From positions 492,887-556,886 of the forward strand of contig JADKCP010000004.1 of NCBI GenBank assembly GCA_016718805.1: DNA of 64,000 nucleotides. The letters run 5' to 3'. Positions 54,961-64,000 of the stretch are shown here, piece after piece; within the stretch, counting starts at the first letter, position 1; every line of letters starts with the position of its first letter. Both the position numbers and the translations under genes were made by a program. A model generated the notes under the pieces. The model saw only the letters and a list, made by a program, of their open reading frames with translations, was not told where the DNA came from and ran no database searches. This stretch comes from Bacteroidota bacterium (GTDB lineage: Bacteria; Bacteroidota; Bacteroidia; UBA4408).

Positions 54961-55968
54961 ATGATTCTAGTAACAGGCGGTTCGGGCTTACTTGGTTCAC
55001 ATTTGCTCTATGAATTGGCAAGTATGGGAAAAAAAATTCGGGTGCTGGTTCGTAATCTTGATTCGAAAGCGGAAATACTTCAAACTTTTTCATTTTATAC
55101 TGCAACTCCTGAGCATATACTGCAGCAAGTAGAATTTGCTATTGGTGATGTGCTAGATGTTTTTTCACTTCTTGATGCTTTAGAGGGAGTTGAACAGGTT
55201 TATCATTGTGCTGCTATGGTTTCCTTTTCGCCACGAGCTGCTGAACGCATGTTAAAAACCAACATCGAAGGAACTGCCAATGTGGTAAACGCTTGTCTTG
55301 AAAAGAAAATACACAAGCTTTGCCATGTTAGTTCAGTTGCAGCATTAGGTAAAGCGCTTGACAATGAGGAAGTCACGGAAGAAACCTTTTGGAAAAACTC
55401 TTCCGAGAATTCGGTTTATTCCATTAGCAAGTATAGTTCTGAACGTGAGGTTTGGAGAGGAGTTCAGGAAGGATTACAAGCAATTGTTGTAAATCCAACT
55501 GTAATTTTAGGACCCGGCAACTGGGCTAAAGGCAGTTCCAATTTATTTCGCTCTGCAAAAAAGGGAATGAAGTTTTATACAAATGGAATAACCGGTTTCG
55601 TGGATGTTAGAGACGTTGCTAGCTGTATGATTAAGTTAATGGAAAGCAGTATAGTAAACGAACGATTCATCATTACATCCGAAAACATTGCTTATCGCGA
55701 ATTCTTTAATTGGGCAAACAGTGCATTTAATAAGTCAAAGCCTGTTATATATGCCTATCCCATTTTAAGTAATTTAGTGTGGCGATTAGAAAAAATTAAA
55801 TGCTTTATCACACAAACAGAGCCTTTAATAACTAAAGAAACTACACGTGCTGCACATCAACAAAATTTCTTTTCCAACCACAAACTTGTTGAGGCTATAC
55901 GGCATGTATTTATTCCAATAAAGGAGTCAATAAATCATACTTGCTCTAGCTTTTCAAAAATTATTTAA
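54961..55968 (+). CDS. NAD(P)-dependent epimerase/dehydratase (extended SDR family)
   Basis: The 335-residue protein has a Rossmann fold with the nucleotide-binding motif VTGGSGLLGSHL (about 4-15), YHCAAMVSFSP, a catalytic YSISKYSSE region (Tyr-x-x-x-Lys, about 156-164) and VVNPTVILGPGNW. It resembles the dihydroflavonol reductase-like SDRs common in Bacteroidota. The substrate, a sugar nucleotide, sterol-like or flavonoid-like ketone, cannot be told from sequence. It is monocistronic, ending at a bidirectional terminator shared with the giant T9SS gene. Confidence 0.85.
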   Translation: MILVTGGSGLLGSHLLYELASMGKKIRVLVRNLDSKAEILQTFSFYTATPEHILQQVEFAIGDVLDVFSLLDALEGVEQVYHCAAMVSFSPRAAERMLKTNIEGTANVVNACLEKKIHKLCHVSSVAALGKALDNEEVTEETFWKNSSENSVYSISKYSSEREVWRGVQEGLQAIVVNPTVILGPGNWAKGSSNLFRSAKKGMKFYTNGITGFVDVRDVASCMIKLMESSIVNERFIITSENIAYREFFNWANSAFNKSKPVIYAYPILSNLVWRLEKIKCFITQTEPLITKETTRAAHQQNFFSNHKLVEAIRHVFIPIKESINHTCSSFSKII

Positions 55969-56056
55969 GCTAGACATCCTTTTATTTTCCTTACTGTTTT
56001 TAGTATAAGTGACCTTTTTTGTCAACTTATTTCAGGATGATGCATTATTAAAATTA

Positions 56057-56094
56057 AAAAGGGCGCTCCGAATTTTACTTCGAAGCGCCCTTTT
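56057..56094. terminator. Bidirectional Rho-independent terminator between convergent genes
   Basis: AAAAGGGCGCTCCG and CGAAGCGCCCTTTT form a 10-bp G+C-rich stem with one mismatch around a 10-nt loop. A-runs on the left and T-runs on the right make it work in both directions. It lies 88 bp after the epimerase stop and 28 bp from the end of the minus-strand giant gene. Confidence 0.85.
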
Positions 56095-56122
56095 AGTTTG
56101 AGCGTTAATTATATGTTGCGAA

Positions 56123-59100
56123 TTACTTCACTACAAATTTAACTCGGCTAACGGTGCCATTGATTTGAGCTTCTACTGTGTATACTCCCGCAGCTAATGT
56201 TTGCTCAGGTTGTAATACTACTCGGCTCTCTTCTTTGGTGATTACCTGTGTGCTGTAAACTTTTGCTCCCAACACATTGTAAATGTTGATAGCAACATTC
56301 TCGTTAGCTTGTTGTATTCCATTTAACTCAATGTAGTAAGTTTCATTTACTGCTGATGGATTTGGATATACACTTAATCCTAAATCTGCAGCAGCAGTTT
56401 CAACTTTTCCTTCTTCAGCTAAGAATGGATTGTAACGTGGTACTGTAGCACTTGTTGTTACTGTACAAACTGTTCCATAAGCACTCCATACTCCTCCTGC
56501 ATAACTTGCTACCTCTACATTATATGGTGTGTTTGGTAACACATTTAATCCGCCGCAGCATACTAAAGTCCAGGTAAATCGGAAATCAGTTGATGGTGCG
56601 TTACGATCCACAATTTTAGTGTAAGTAGCTCCGCTAGTTGCAACATCTGTGATGCGGTAACGGTAGTTAGTAGCTGCAGGTACTGCGTTGCAGTAAATTG
56701 GAGTACTAAACGTTGGTAAAGTATACAAGCAATAAGCCGGTTGCAATTGAGTAAGCGGTTGTGCCGGAGTTGTTACCTGACACATTGTTCCTGCAGTGCT
56801 CCAAACTCCACCCACATTGTTCTGAACGGTGATGTCGTAAGTAGTTGCATAACGTAAACCAATTCCGCCAACAGTTGGTAACCAGTTTAATCGGAAATCA
56901 TTTAAAGTTGAATTACGATCGGCGGTTGCATTGTAACCCAAAGCTGCATTTACAGCATTATAGCGATAATTACCTGCTCCAACAACTGGAATACAGTAAA
57001 TCTGATCCGTAATGTTGGTCAAAGTTTTACCGCAAGATTGCTGTGGACCTGGAGCTGCTACTAATTGTGTTTGAGGCTGACCACTCAAAGTAACTGTACA
57101 AGTTGGACCAAAAGTTCCCAATACTCCCGGTAAGTTTCCTTGAGCAGGTCCGGTACGGCCTACTAAAGCACGTACTTGAACATCGTAGGTAAATCCAAAT
57201 TGTACACGCTCAACCAATAGTGGAGATGTTTGATATGCCCAATACAAACGGTAGTCTAATGCCGGGGCACCACGCATCCAAGTATGGTCGTATGCCAAGG
57301 TATTTTGTACAATTCTGTATTCGTAATCGTTGGCTCCACCTACTGAGTCAATATACAATGGAGTATACAAATCGGTGAGGGTTGCTCCACAAGATGCACC
57401 ACGCAATTGAGTAGTTGGGAAAGGGCCCATGGTTACCGGACAAGATGGTCCGTATGGACTCCAGATATTGTTCTTTTGGTAAGATACAGATACGTCGTAA
57501 GTTAAATCGTAAGTTACACCCGGTGCCCATTTCAAGCGGAAATCAGGAATTGGTAAGTTACGAGTATACTCATAGCTGAAGCTGTTTGCAAGGTTCTCAA
57601 TTTTGAATTTGTAATCTTGAGCCTGGTAAACAGGTTGTACCAATAATTGGTCGTACAAACTAGGAATAGTAACACAAGACGCAGGATCCATAGCTGCAAC
57701 CGGGATTTGTTTAATTTGAATATCATCCATGTACAAGCTTTGTCCATTGGCTGCTCCATTTGCATGGATACCATAGTAATAAACTCCACCTACTGCCGGT
57801 AAGATATCGGCAGAAGAATCCAGTTTGTAAGTTAACAAATTACTTGCACCATTAAATACTGCAGAGGTTGTTAACATGGTAGCTGCATCGTTACTGTTAC
57901 TTAAGAAAACTTCAAAATTTTCAGAACCAGCAGCACCTACTCTGTGCCAGAAATAAATGCGGTATAATTTACCAGCCGTTAAGTTCATTGGAGCACTATA
58001 GAACCAATCGTCTTTTGCAGTTGTATTATTTGGATTCTTATCAATGCTTAAGTAACGTGTGCCACCATGTGCATTACCTGCACCGTTTGCAGATTTCCAA
58101 GTAACACCGTCGTTAGGGAAGTTCTCATCTGAACTTGTCATACCGCATGGAAGAGCTGGTACTGCAACACTATTATCAATAGTTTCGGTATAAGAACTAG
58201 TAGATTGTGTAGGTGTTTGAGTAACACTACCACCGGTAGTATTGCTGCTTACAGTACATCCAGTTGCTGTACCAATTGCATTATAAGGCTCTATTAAGTA
58301 ATAATACAAAGTAGAAGCATTCAAGGTTGGCAAGGTAACTGTTGTTACATTTCCAACATCAATAGTTCCAAGATCGTTACCTGCTGGAGTTAAACCATAA
58401 GATACATAGTATCCTGTAGGATATCCACTAGCGGCTGGCCAAGAAATTGTTGGTGCGGTGATACAAGTAAAATTACTTGTTGAAGATGCAACACAATTAG
58501 GAGCTGCAGTTACTGCAAACAAATTAATCATATAATCTTCTGTTTCACCGTAACCAAATGTTCCGCAAGCTAATGGAGTTGAATTACTTTCTTGTAGGGT
58601 AACACGCATTCTTGTTAAGCCTAAAGTAGCTGTTGCTGGAATAACAACATTTCCGGTAAATTGAGTAATCACACTTCCGGCAGGACTTCCTGGAGGAATT
58701 GGAGTAGTAGCAACTGATCCAAGAACTTTTTCATCTAGGTCAGCGAAATCGCCATCACCGTTGAAGTCAATAAATACACTATAACCTGCGCTAAATGTAC
58801 CTGTTCCACAAGCTGAAGCGTTTAAGGTAAATGGATACGTATAACCAACTGCAGCTTGACCTGGAGCAATTCCGGTATAATTTGAATACTCATTCAAAAT
58901 AGAACCAGCACCACCTGTTGTTGCACAAGTACTTGGGTTGGAAATTCCGGCGAAAATAACTCCGTAAATTTCTTCATCAGCAGTATTTGTTGCATTTGAA
59001 GGACAGTAGGTTGCGGTTACAGTAATATAATTAGTTTGTGTTTTTGTATCACTTCCGGCAGCATTTGTTACTGTTAATGCAACTGTATATTGACCAACAG

Positions 59101-62100
59101 CTCCAAATTGAACTTGAGGATTTTGTGAAGCCGAAGTTGTTGAATTAACATATGTTACTGTACCAGGACCTGTAATATTCCACAACCAGGTATCAGGTAC
59201 ATTCACAGAAATATCAGTAAAGGTAGCTGTTGATGTAATAAATCCGGTTGTTTGTGAAGTACTGTTTACAGTAAAGTCAGCTGTTGGAGGTAAAGGCATT
59301 TGAGTTGTAATGTCAACATTGTCTGTTGTTGTACATACACCATCAGTTAAGCTTACTGTGTAGGTATATGTTTGAGGAGGTGCGATAAAAACTGGTGTAG
59401 TAACAGGGTTACCAACAACCGGTGCTACTAAGTTACCACCTGACCAAGTAATAGTATAAGGATTAGGATTGCAAGTAATTGGTACACCTGAATTTGCTGT
59501 TCCAATGTCTTGTACCGATACATCGGCACCTAACCAGTTGGTTGCATCATTCACATCTGCTCCAGTTAATCTGGTTCCGGCAAAACCTCCGGGTCCATTT
59601 GCACCAGCTCCAGACCAATCAGCAGCAGTAACTCCACTACCGCCTGTAAATGTCCATGCATTAACTGCAACAGCATCTAAAACTGATCCTGTTGAAGAGG
59701 TAATCCAAATACCATTTGCAGTTCCAGAAGACCAAGAATCAGAAGTACTACCTGTTTGACCACCTGTGAAGAATGCGTAGTTAACTAAATCGTCTGTTCC
59801 AGTACCAAAATTAACTACAACAACTCCACCTGCAGGTATAATAGCAGAAGGGAAAATATAATCCATTGTTCTTAAACCTTCACATTTCAAATGCAATCCT
59901 CCAATATCTGCAGCTAAAATTCCTGTATTAGTAATTTCTAATAAGTCATCACCAACAGCATAAGAAGGATATGAAAGAGTTGCACCGGTACCAGTTTTGA
60001 ATAACGTTACTTCTGTAATTTTAAAGCATCCGCCCGGTACTACATAAGTTGCGTTTAAGTTAGCTGTACCTCCAATGTTCTTAATTTGATCAGCACCAGC
60101 GTTAGGGGTTGGCACATTGTGAACATTAACTACTACAGTACTTGAAATAGAACAAGTTGCAAAAGGTCCTGCTGTGTTATCAGTAGCTGTAACAGTATAA
60201 GTTGTTGTTGAAGCTGGCGCATTAATATTTTGAGTTGCACCGCTTAGTGATCCAGGAGTCCAAACATAGGTATACCCAGCATTTGAACTAGTTACATTAA
60301 GGGTAATAGGATCGCCAGGACAAACGGTAGTTAAAGGTCCACTGGCACTAATTGAAGGTGGTGTTGTAAAAATAATATTTACTTGTGTTCTTCCACCACC
60401 ATTTGAACAACCATTGTTAACCGATTCTACCCAATAAGAAGTTCCAAAAGTAATCACAGGAGTAACGAATGAAGCACCTGTAAACAATGAAGTACCTCCT
60501 GTAGCAACATCATACCAATTTAGTACTCCACCAGCTCCCATAATTGTAGCTGCATTACTTACTGTAAGTGTAACTGCTTGATCGCCACAAATGCTTACGT
60601 TGCTACTAATTGGAGCAACAGGAAGTGGATTAACTACCACGTTAATAGCTGCAGGGCTTGCACTATTTGTACAACCTGTTGTTTGATCGGTACCTACAAA
60701 TGTGTAGCTGTAAGTACCCGGGGTGTTCATAGCAGTAGTTGCAGCTGTAAACAAGTCAGTACCAGTAGTTGGAGGAACCAAGTTTGTTCCAGTCCAGGTA
60801 ATTGTGTAGTGGCTTGCTGGGTCAAATCTCCAAGCTTGTGGAGTTGTAATTTCATCAGAAACACCATTCCAATAGTTGTTAACAAGTGTGTTGCAATTTG
60901 GAGATGTTGCTCCAACTGTTCTAGTACCATCTTGTAATCCGATATATTTATTTCGAGTATCGTTAATAAATGTACCAGTGGTTGCAGCTGGGTTAGTAGC
61001 AGCAATAACTCTAATATCAACAGATCCTATAGTTTCATAAAAAACAGCTTCTGCAGAACTATAACCGTCGCTAGCATTTGTTGAATACCAGGTTGCACAG
61101 TTTGCATATTGAACTATGAACTTTCTGTTAGGAGCAGATCCTTCTGTCCAATAGGTAACTGTACCTGTTCCAAAACCAAAACTTCCACCTGTTGCGTTTA
61201 ATTGTAAATCGCGTGCACAAACAGCAATTGTATTTGCCGGGTTTGATAAACTTGGGAAACCACCTGTAAAGTTAAATTGTGTAGTACCGGTTGCTCCAAA
61301 ATTTACATTTCCATTTGTACCTATATTAAGAGAGGTATAACCTGTACCAAAGTAATTAAATGTAAAAGGTATAGGAATAGCATTCCAATAACCGTCATCA
61401 AGGGTACCACCAGAAAGTGCCACTGTAGCAGCACCTCCATTACATAATTGAACGGCACCCGGTCCTGGAGTAGCTAAACCAACTGGAGGAGTAATACATG
61501 AAGCAGTAAAACTTCCGGCTACAATTCCCGAATTCAAACTAATTGTTGAACCTTCACAAACAGGTCCGTTTGAGGAAAGGCTAATATTTGGAAAGTCATA
61601 AACACCAATTGCTTTACTAGTTGTCATCACACAGGCTCCATCTGTAGCAGTTAATGTATAATCAGTTGTAGTTGAAATGCTTACTGTTACAGGAGAACCG
61701 GTTGCTGGTACTATTGTACCTGAAGTACCAGACCAAGCATAGGTAAAGCTTCCATTTGAACTAACAGCAGTTAATGTGGTGGATTGTGCACCACCTGCAG
61801 AGCAGAAATTCGGAACACCTGATGTTATAGATAAAGTGTGTACTGTACATACTACCGGAACTCTTCCTGATTCACAACCAGAAACTAAATCAATTTCAGA
61901 AACATGGAATGTTGTTGTAGTTGAAATTGAAGTTGTATAGGTAGTTGAAGTTGATTGTTGTAACATGGTTCCACCAGTTGCAGCACTATACCATTTAAAG
62001 GTAGGTGTTGGAATACCCGATGTAGAAGTAACACTGCTTACCGGAACGCCTGGACACTGACCTGCAGCATTGTTAGCTGTTGGGTTTGTGGGCGGAGTTG

Positions 62101-64000
62101 CAATAGTAAGTGAGATTGATGGACTTGGTGTCACATTACACCCAGAAGATACTATTGTAGCCGTATAAGTTGTGGCAACACTTGGGCTAACGGAAATTGG
62201 GTTTGTTGAGCCAATATTTGACACACCATCATTCCAAGTAATACTAGTAATTACAGGAGCTGTATTACCGGTAATTGTAAATTTAGGGCGTCTTGTAGAA
62301 GTTCCACTTGTTCCAAATCCTGTAAATAAGGCACAAAAAGCGGCTGGTAATAAATTATCAGATTGACCATATCTAGCACAAGTAAATGAAGTAACATCTA
62401 CTTTCATAGTTGAACCTGTTGAGGTTGCCGCAATAGGATCACGACTCCAGCAAAAAGAAAGCACTATATTTTGAGTACCGTCCCAATTAAAACTACTAGA
62501 AGTACCGCCTGTTCCGAAAGTTAATGTATTAACAACGTTGGCAACCGGAGTAAAGCCATTTAATGCTTCAGTTCCTAAATAAACTTGTGTTAAGCCGGTG
62601 CTAATCATTGCAGAAGATAAATCAGTTGCTGCAGTATGTCCTATGCTTAAGTTAAATCCTTGGTATGACTGACCTGATGTAGTTGGTTCAAAGGCAATTG
62701 AAGTCATATTTCCCGGACCAAAACCGGCAGCAATTAATTCAGATGCACGTATAATGTATTGGGTTTTTGCACCACCCCATGCACCAACAAAGAAACTAGC
62801 TCCACCTGATGAGGATGTAGATGCACCAGCTCCAATTGCATTAGTTCCAACTTTTGAAAGACTTGCAGTAAGATTTGATGGGCTACCTGCACATATTGGA
62901 TTAGCAGAAGCAGTAATATTTGATATAACTCCAAAAAGTGGATCGTCGGTATAGCTGGCTCCGCTGTAAATTGCAGATAAAGGAGCGCTATTAGTAGCAG
63001 TAATTGACCAAGAAACTGTAGCGTTAGTTGGGCTTGCAGCCGGAATAGTATATTCCCAGGTATTGCCTGCTGTATTAGTCATTGGAATATTTGAGTTTAG
63101 TGTTCCATTATTATAAGTAATGGTAACACCTGTAATTACACCTGAAGGAGTTGTTACATTAACTGAAATCAATCGAGCTGTTGCAGCACATTGATTGGTT
63201 GATGGAGTAATTGAGTTTAGGGTAATACTTGGTGTAGGTGAAGTACCTGCAAATTCCCAAGCTCCAACGTCAGGTAAAGTTGACCTGTTTCCGGCAGCGC
63301 CTGAATAATCGTCTGTAATACTTGGTGTTGTTATTACAGCTGCACCACTTTCGCACTGGGTTGTTGTTCCACCTGCAATATTCAAGAAGTTTGCGTTACT
63401 TCCTGCAGTACTCACTAAATAACTAACATCAGTAGCAGTTGTACCCAACTGATCTGCAAAAGAAGCCTGATCTCTGTTTACCATAAAGGCTTTCATCAAT
63501 GCAAAGGTGTTCATTGAGTTAGTAATAGTTGCTGTACCTTCAACATAGGTAGCATGATTATCAGTACCTGCCGCAGGATTTACCCAAAAATTATTTCTAT
63601 CACTGGAAATTGCATAGTTTGCAGGTACTGTTGCTGCTGTACCGGTTGTTCTGCGTAAAACAGCAGAAATACCATTGCTAGCTAAGTTAGAAGGTTCTGT
63701 TCCTGGAGTAGAAAGGTTGATAAGGTTATTATTTCTTAAGCTAAGCGTTGGTGTTGCACTAAAAGTAACACAAGAGGTTCCAAATGTAGCACCTGAGCTA
63801 GTTGCATTCAAATAAACTGAATTGAAGAACAAATTAACTGTTGTTCCTCCGGATAGGTTTATCCCGCTAATTGCATTAAGACCGGTTGAAGCAGGTGTTC
63901 TTAAATCTCCAACTACGTTATTGTAAATATGAACTGTTGATCCAGAACTAACATTAATACCATTTACTAAACCGCCAGCAGCACTTGCCGAAAGATCGTA
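56123..64000 (-). CDS. Giant T9SS cargo protein (PKD, lamin-tail-like, GEVED, type A sorting domain), 5' end off window
   Basis: The frame is open to the right edge (YDLSASAAGGLVNGINVSSG precedes any start), so the visible 2625 or so residues lack the N-terminus. The edge region (SGSTVHIYNNVV, NSVYLNATSS) looks like a right-handed beta-helix. Ig-like domains follow, then a nidogen-like segment near 60900-61400 (FNYFGTGYTSLNIGTNGNVNFG), a lamin-tail-like domain near 59500-60040, a PKD domain near 59030-59280, and a GEVED domain near 58500-59000 (SVFIDFNGDGDFADLDEKV, YGETEDYMINL). A long C-terminal module (58480-56440) is paralogous to that of the 25675 gene. The sorting domain is VYPNPSAVNETYYIEL, LAAGVYTVEAQ, RVKFVVK. 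It is probably a surface adhesin or matrix protein. Confidence 0.85.
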   Translation of the reverse strand, partial: YDLSASAAGGLVNGINVSSGSTVHIYNNVVGDLRTPASTGLNAISGINLSGGTTVNLFFNSVYLNATSSGATFGTSCVTFSATPTLSLRNNNLINLSTPGTEPSNLASNGISAVLRRTTGTAATVPANYAISSDRNNFWVNPAAGTDNHATYVEGTATITNSMNTFALMKAFMVNRDQASFADQLGTTATDVSYLVSTAGSNANFLNIAGGTTTQCESGAAVITTPSITDDYSGAAGNRSTLPDVGAWEFAGTSPTPSITLNSITPSTNQCAATARLISVNVTTPSGVITGVTITYNNGTLNSNIPMTNTAGNTWEYTIPAASPTNATVSWSITATNSAPLSAIYSGASYTDDPLFGVISNITASANPICAGSPSNLTASLSKVGTNAIGAGASTSSSGGASFFVGAWGGAKTQYIIRASELIAAGFGPGNMTSIAFEPTTSGQSYQGFNLSIGHTAATDLSSAMISTGLTQVYLGTEALNGFTPVANVVNTLTFGTGGTSSSFNWDGTQNIVLSFCWSRDPIAATSTGSTMKVDVTSFTCARYGQSDNLLPAAFCALFTGFGTSGTSTRRPKFTITGNTAPVITSITWNDGVSNIGSTNPISVSPSVATTYTATIVSSGCNVTPSPSISLTIATPPTNPTANNAAGQCPGVPVSSVTSTSGIPTPTFKWYSAATGGTMLQQSTSTTYTTSISTTTTFHVSEIDLVSGCESGRVPVVCTVHTLSITSGVPNFCSAGGAQSTTLTAVSSNGSFTYAWSGTSGTIVPATGSPVTVSISTTTDYTLTATDGACVMTTSKAIGVYDFPNISLSSNGPVCEGSTISLNSGIVAGSFTASCITPPVGLATPGPGAVQLCNGGAATVALSGGTLDDGYWNAIPIPFTFNYFGTGYTSLNIGTNGNVNFGATGTTQFNFTGGFPSLSNPANTIAVCARDLQLNATGGSFGFGTGTVTYWTEGSAPNRKFIVQYANCATWYSTNASDGYSSAEAVFYETIGSVDIRVIAATNPAATTGTFINDTRNKYIGLQDGTRTVGATSPNCNTLVNNYWNGVSDEITTPQAWRFDPASHYTITWTGTNLVPPTTGTDLFTAATTAMNTPGTYSYTFVGTDQTTGCTNSASPAAINVVVNPLPVAPISSNVSICGDQAVTLTVSNAATIMGAGGVLNWYDVATGGTSLFTGASFVTPVITFGTSYWVESVNNGCSNGGGRTQVNIIFTTPPSISASGPLTTVCPGDPITLNVTSSNAGYTYVWTPGSLSGATQNINAPASTTTYTVTATDNTAGPFATCSISSTVVVNVHNVPTPNAGADQIKNIGGTANLNATYVVPGGCFKITEVTLFKTGTGATLSYPSYAVGDDLLEITNTGILAADIGGLHLKCEGLRTMDYIFPSAIIPAGGVVVVNFGTGTDDLVNYAFFTGGQTGSTSDSWSSGTANGIWITSSTGSVLDAVAVNAWTFTGGSGVTAADWSGAGANGPGGFAGTRLTGADVNDATNWLGADVSVQDIGTANSGVPITCNPNPYTITWSGGNLVAPVVGNPVTTPVFIAPPQTYTYTVSLTDGVCTTTDNVDITTQMPLPPTADFTVNSTSQTTGFITSTATFTDISVNVPDTWLWNITGPGTVTYVNSTTSASQNPQVQFGAVGQYTVALTVTNAAGSDTKTQTNYITVTATYCPSNATNTADEEIYGVIFAGISNPSTCATTGGAGSILNEYSNYTGIAPGQAAVGYTYPFTLNASACGTGTFSAGYSVFIDFNGDGDFADLDEKVLGSVATTPIPPGSPAGSVITQFTGNVVIPATATLGLTRMRVTLQESNSTPLACGTFGYGETEDYMINLFAVTAAPNCVASSTSNFTCITAPTISWPAASGYPTGYYVSYGLTPAGNDLGTIDVGNVTTVTLPTLNASTLYYYLIEPYNAIGTATGCTVSSNTTGGSVTQTPTQSTSSYTETIDNSVAVPALPCGMTSSDENFPNDGVTWKSANGAGNAHGGTRYLSIDKNPNNTTAKDDWFYSAPMNLTAGKLYRIYFWHRVGAAGSENFEVFLSNSNDAATMLTTSAVFNGASNLLTYKLDSSADILPAVGGVYYYGIHANGAANGQSLYMDDIQIKQIPVAAMDPASCVTIPSLYDQLLVQPVYQAQDYKFKIENLANSFSYEYTRNLPIPDFRLKWAPGVTYDLTYDVSVSYQKNNIWSPYGPSCPVTMGPFPTTQLRGASCGATLTDLYTPLYIDSVGGANDYEYRIVQNTLAYDHTWMRGAPALDYRLYWAYQTSPLLVERVQFGFTYDVQVRALVGRTGPAQGNLPGVLGTFGPTCTVTLSGQPQTQLVAAPGPQQSCGKTLTNITDQIYCIPVVGAGNYRYNAVNAALGYNATADRNSTLNDFRLNWLPTVGGIGLRYATTYDITVQNNVGGVWSTAGTMCQVTTPAQPLTQLQPAYCLYTLPTFSTPIYCNAVPAATNYRYRITDVATSGATYTKIVDRNAPSTDFRFTWTLVCCGGLNVLPNTPYNVEVASYAGGVWSAYGTVCTVTTSATVPRYNPFLAEEGKVETAAADLGLSVYPNPSAVNETYYIELNGIQQANENVAINIYNVLGAKVYSTQVITKEESRVVLQPEQTLAAGVYTVEAQINGTVSRVKFVVK

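Overview
The window is AT-rich chromosomal DNA of a member of the Bacteroidota. The evidence is promoters of the TAnnTTTG type, almost no Shine-Dalgarno sequences, and a dominant type IX secretion system (T9SS) signature: a PorP/SprF-family outer-membrane protein, a PorE-like TPR/propeller/OmpA protein, and six large exported proteins ending in a T9SS type A sorting domain (YPNP motif, then an AGxY-type strand). The genus cannot be named from the sequence.

Layout. (1) 1-13357, minus strand: the 5' part of a giant secreted repeat protein. It has a signal peptide, a Gly-rich region, a DUF11-like domain, 12 diverged and then 32 near-identical 86-residue 'NAGPDQ' units (258 bp each), and runs off the left edge. 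Indels split it into four reading-frame segments. (2) 13803-16790: divergent porP/sprF-like and porE-like genes, probably the secretion partner and periplasmic anchor. (3) 16985-20069: an SBBP-propeller surface protein, a GIN-domain lipoprotein and a WG-repeat protein. (4) 20550-24232: a phosphosugar isomerase, lipB, a short PhnA-like gene, a serine hydrolase and a small conserved hypothetical. (5) 24262-31923: a small and a very large T9SS cargo protein. (6) 32073-38521: a dihaem cytochrome c, a MarR-GNAT fusion with a palindromic operator, and a DUF885 peptidase with a DUF5916 barrel. (7) 38584-40181: an AAA ATPase with a PD-(D/E)XK-like C-terminus, flanked on both sides by the same 13-14-13 palindrome. 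(8) 40332-46163: housekeeping genes: a Tudor-like protein, glgC, glgA, then prs, rplY and pth on the other strand. (9) 46279-51940: two more T9SS cargo proteins, one with 19 Cys-paired repeats. (10) 52014-55968: tyrS-glyS and a divergent NAD-dependent epimerase. (11) 56123-64000: a giant T9SS cargo protein that runs off the right edge and shares a C-terminal module of roughly 700 residues with the 25675 gene.

Functionally, most of the DNA encodes cell-surface or secreted adhesin-like proteins and part of the apparatus that exports them; the rest is glycogen synthesis, tRNA charging, nucleotide precursor and lipoate metabolism. Frame breaks in three otherwise intact unique genes fall in short T runs, and one break in the repeat gene is the only difference within an otherwise identical duplicated block of about 710 bp. 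This looks more like sequencing or assembly error than gene decay. No tRNA, rRNA, CRISPR array or canonical insertion sequence was found.
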